In this document: piece by piece, positions 20,452 to 22,267 of the stretch
Layout: every line of letters begins with the position of its first letter
Numbering within the stretch: the stretch's first letter is position 1
Source of the DNA: Phoronis australis
Taxonomy: Eukaryota > Phoronida > Phoronidae
Reading direction: 5' to 3'
Assembly: GCA_002633005.1 (NCBI GenBank)
Contig: NMRA01000131.1
Coordinates: 88,029 to 110,295, forward strand
DNA length: 22,267 bases
Position numbers and translations under genes: made by a program
The notes under the pieces: model-generated
Seen by the model: the letters and a program-made list of their open reading frames with translations, nothing else
What the model was told of the DNA's origin: nothing
Database searches by the model: none

Positions 20452-20697
20452 TTAGACCACCTATTGCTATAACAATGGTCTTGATGGTTCCTTGCTCAGA
20501 TGAAAAGTGGTCTTGGTCTGCAAAGAACCAATAATTCGTTTTTCCTGGAAACAATGTGCATCACATAAAAGGACACACTGTGAAAAACAACATTGTAGAC
20601 CAACATCAAACTGTCAATTTTTCAAAGACCTGAAATCGTCTCCAGTTTGACCAAGAAAAAAAATTTGAGACCACTTTCATAACGGCAAGTGGTCTGA
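20452..20697. mobile_element. Small MITE, same family as 8477-8701
   Basis: The left end TTAGACCACCTATTGCTATA and the right end, read on the minus strand as TTCAGACCACTTGCCGTTAT, are inverted repeats of about 30 bp that continue through AATGGTCT and AAGTGGTCT. The right end is the closer match to the terminus of the intron 4 copy. The interior is non-coding; the minus frame 20294-20554 across it is a chance reading. Confidence 0.65.
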
Positions 20698-21327
20698 ACA
20701 AAAGTTTTTTTTGTGGTAGAAAACAGGTTTACCGCCACATTTAGTGTATTTCTACACATGCTAAAAGGAAATACACAATCTGCATTCACTTTTCAACACA
20801 AATTAAACATAATTGAAAAATATGTCAACAGAGGGAGCTGCCTATCTGGTAGTGCATTTAAGACCTTTCTGTATTATATAAAGTTCATCCTAACAACTAA
20901 TTGCCCAAATGAATAATTGGGAAACCAGGTCACAGGATGCACATAATTTACACAATGCATTATGGGTAACCAGGTTCTTGTCAGACAGCAACTTGTTTAT
21001 TCCTGCATTTTTAGAACAGCTGCTGAAATAGGAAGTTGGTGAAGTTGCAAAGGGTCAGGTCAGTAAAACCGCAATTATAAGGAAATGACAAGCGTGTGTT
21101 AAGTTCTCAGACTTTGATTTATGTCAAATAACACACTTTGACAAAAAACACACGACGTGATAAATGATAAAAGTAGCTGAGAAGAAATAAAGAATAATGA
21201 TAAGTTTTCAATGAAACAAGAAACATTTTCTCCTAAATTTCCATGAAGAGATTCGATCATTTTTCTTTGGAAACAACTGTAGCTGTAATCCATGGAAGCA
21301 TTGGTTTCATTAACATGATACCACTGA

Positions 21328-21648
21328 TCAAAACCTGGTCATACGAAAAGGTACACTTGCAGACGGCTCGCCAACTGAATCCTGGCTCTCGGTGCTGACT
21401 GGTCGATTTGACACAGGCATGTTTGTTGTGCCATGTTGCCGTGACGACAGGGTGGAGGCGGTGACCCTGGCAGCAGTACTCCCCGGGGCGAGGCTGGGGG
21501 ATGGACTTAGGCTGGGTGTGGTACATCGGGAGTTGCTGAGGTCACAGTGGTCGAGTAGAGACACGAGCTCGTGGGCACTGGGACCCCCATTCACAAGAGG
21601 CACCTCGCCCTTCATAGCATGATCTAGTGCTGTGGTCAAATCCCACAT
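21328..21648 (-). CDS. KCTD3: KCTD3/SHKBP1-like last exon, Ser/Pro-rich tail
   Basis: The acceptor CATCTTGCAG opens the exon in phase 0 with [14 protein letters not shown]. 106 codons precede TGA at 21328-21330. After the conserved [15 protein letters not shown] the tail is Ser/Thr/Pro-rich and probably disordered, ending [11 protein letters not shown] weak donor TTTTC|GTATGA near the end could extend the protein in another isoform. The plus-strand frame 21392-21622 is a shadow. Confidence 0.9.
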   Translation of the reverse strand: MWDLTTALDHAMKGEVPLVNGGPSAHELVSLLDHCDLSNSRCTTPSLSPSPSLAPGSTAARVTASTLSSRQHGTTNMPVSNRPVSTESQDSVGEPSASVPFRMTRF

Positions 21649-22008
21649 CTGCAAGATGTTGGAAATAACTTTAATGAAATAGCAACAGAGGTGTTCATAA
21701 TAAAAACAACAATATTGAACTAAACACTGAAACAACCTACACTGACTACTTTGCACAAGACCCCATCTAAACATTTCTTGAACCTAACATGACTCTAAAC
21801 CTTTTTTGTGCATGTTCCTATGTCTCCTAAGGGAACATTCCTTTGTTTCGTTTCATAATCCCATTCTTATATTACCTGAATACTTCCATTGGCGTGTCCC
21901 GACAGGAGATAACGCCTAGGACGTGACCCCATTCTGTTTGACCCTTCAAACTCATGAATGCAGAAAGAAGTGATGGCAGAATTATCAACTGCTTTGATCA
22001 CGCATACT
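21328..22008 (-). CDS. KCTD3: KCTD3/SHKBP1-like protein, last two coding exons (partial)
   Basis: Join 22008-21876 and 21648-21328. The encoded tail reads [48 protein letters not shown] and [18 protein letters not shown], which are signature stretches of the C-terminal WD40-like region of KCTD3 and its paralogue SHKBP1. Family members have an N-terminal BTB/POZ domain and WD-like repeats; from general knowledge, KCTD3 associates with the HCN3 channel and SHKBP1 with SH3-adaptor signalling. Only the end of the WD region and the tail are here; the 5' exons lie past the right edge. The Ser/Pro-rich tail is short beside human KCTD3, so a longer splice form is possible. Which vertebrate paralogue it matches better is undecided, and an invertebrate may have one ancestral gene. 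Confidence 0.93.
21876..22008 (-). CDS. KCTD3: KCTD3/SHKBP1-like penultimate exon
   Basis: The acceptor CATTACAG opens the exon in phase 2 and the donor ATTCAG|GTAATA closes it in phase 0. The 44 complete codons end GHANGSIQ, the last WD-like blade before MWDLTTA. The acceptor lies inside the first unit of the 31-bp minisatellite that continues to the window edge. Confidence 0.93.
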
Positions 22009-22267
22009 CTGTAATGTATACAATACACAACTACATACTCTGTAATGTTTTCAATACACAACTACATACTCTGTAATGTATACAATACACAACTACATAC
22101 TCTGTAATGTATACAATACACAACTACATACTCTGTAATGTTTTCAATACACAACTACATACTCTGTAATGTATACAATACACAACTACATACTCTGTAA
22201 TGTATACAATACACAACTACATACTCTGTAATGTATACAATACACAACTACATACTCTGTAATGTAT
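22007..22267. repeat. 31-bp minisatellite, runs off the window
   Basis: Head-to-tail units start at 22007, 22038, 22069, 22100, 22131, 22162, 22193, 22224 and 22255 (cut). Each begins CTCTGTAATG and ends CAACTACATA. Two variants occur: TATAC at unit positions 11-15 in most, and TTTTC in the second and fifth. The units are otherwise nearly identical, which implies recent expansion. There are no unique spacers. The array occupies the intron just before the penultimate KCTD3/SHKBP1-like exon. Confidence 0.95.

Larger units (their letters stand above)
16563..21327. other. Intergenic region between the two minus-strand genes
   Basis: This holds the upstream side of the LRRC74-like gene and the 3' side of the KCTD3/SHKBP1-like gene. 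It contains the SINE-like element, two abutting MITEs, a repeat block and a further MITE. TGACGTCA palindromes occur at 17349-17356 and 18590-18597. A minus-strand AATAAA near 20994-20999 could end the upstream gene. I see no TATA box or coding exon that I can support; the minus frame at 16724-17047 has no recognisable motif. Confidence 0.55.

Noticed and set aside
20193-20455. Plus-strand frames rich in Lys and Asn as small genes
   Set aside because: Low-complexity AT-rich reading, two overlapping frames of equal quality, no motif, and they run into a MITE.
21257-21327. Continuation of the KCTD3/SHKBP1-like tail in another frame
   Set aside because: It would require a frameshift or an unseen splice; the in-frame TGA at 21328 is the simplest end.
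22007-22267. CRISPR-like array of 31-bp repeats
   Set aside because: The units are directly adjacent with no unique spacers, and they lie in an intron of an animal gene.

Overview
The window is animal nuclear DNA. It is AT-rich, and its genes are built from short exons with GT-AG introns. It also carries a decayed non-LTR retrotransposon, several MITE-like foldback or terminal-inverted-repeat elements, a tRNA-headed SINE-like stretch and a minisatellite. The repeat style (notably an AGGTCA-triplet MITE) and a LRRC74-like gene suggest a marine invertebrate, perhaps a lophotrochozoan such as a mollusc or brachiopod. The species cannot be fixed from this sequence. One N at 18901 marks an assembly uncertainty.

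Both recognisable protein genes lie on the minus strand, head to tail. (1) Bases 22008 to 21328 hold the last two coding exons of a KCTD3/SHKBP1-type BTB plus WD40-like protein; the rest of that gene lies beyond the right edge. (2) Bases 16562 to 1427 hold a LRRC74-type leucine-rich-repeat gene that I could assemble as 11 coding exons with matching splice phases. The assembled protein is about 586 residues. It has a short N-terminal exon, an acidic low-complexity segment, a LRRC74-type N-terminal cap, about nine ribonuclease-inhibitor-type LRRs and a C-terminal pair of degenerate EF-hand-like units. The first and last exons are the least certain; the nine exons between 10630 and 1659 are strongly supported by family-like sequence, phase and splice sites.

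Layout: 1-1426 is 3' flank with nothing recognised. 1427-10630 holds coding exons 11 to 2; intron 4 (6090-8760) carries a long hairpin element, a CpG-richer patch with coding-like frames and a MITE, and intron 6 (3531-5508) carries an 86-codon open exon candidate. 10631-16517 is the large intron 1, with a minus-strand non-LTR retrotransposon relic at about 12700-14450 enclosed by an inverted pair of diverged repeats (12390-12580 and 16115-16320). 16563-21327 is intergenic, with a SINE-like tRNA head, two abutting MITEs (one with clear TTA target duplications), an AT-rich short repeat block and a second copy of the MITE found in intron 4. The right edge is a 31-bp minisatellite whose first copy contains the splice acceptor of the KCTD3/SHKBP1-like exon.

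I see no shared pathway between the two genes. The observations most worth following are the splice-site-containing minisatellite, the possible alternative terminal exon inside the LRR gene, and the repeat pair that brackets the retrotransposon relic. Exon joins were made by eye from splice sites and phase; no alignment or transcript data were available.
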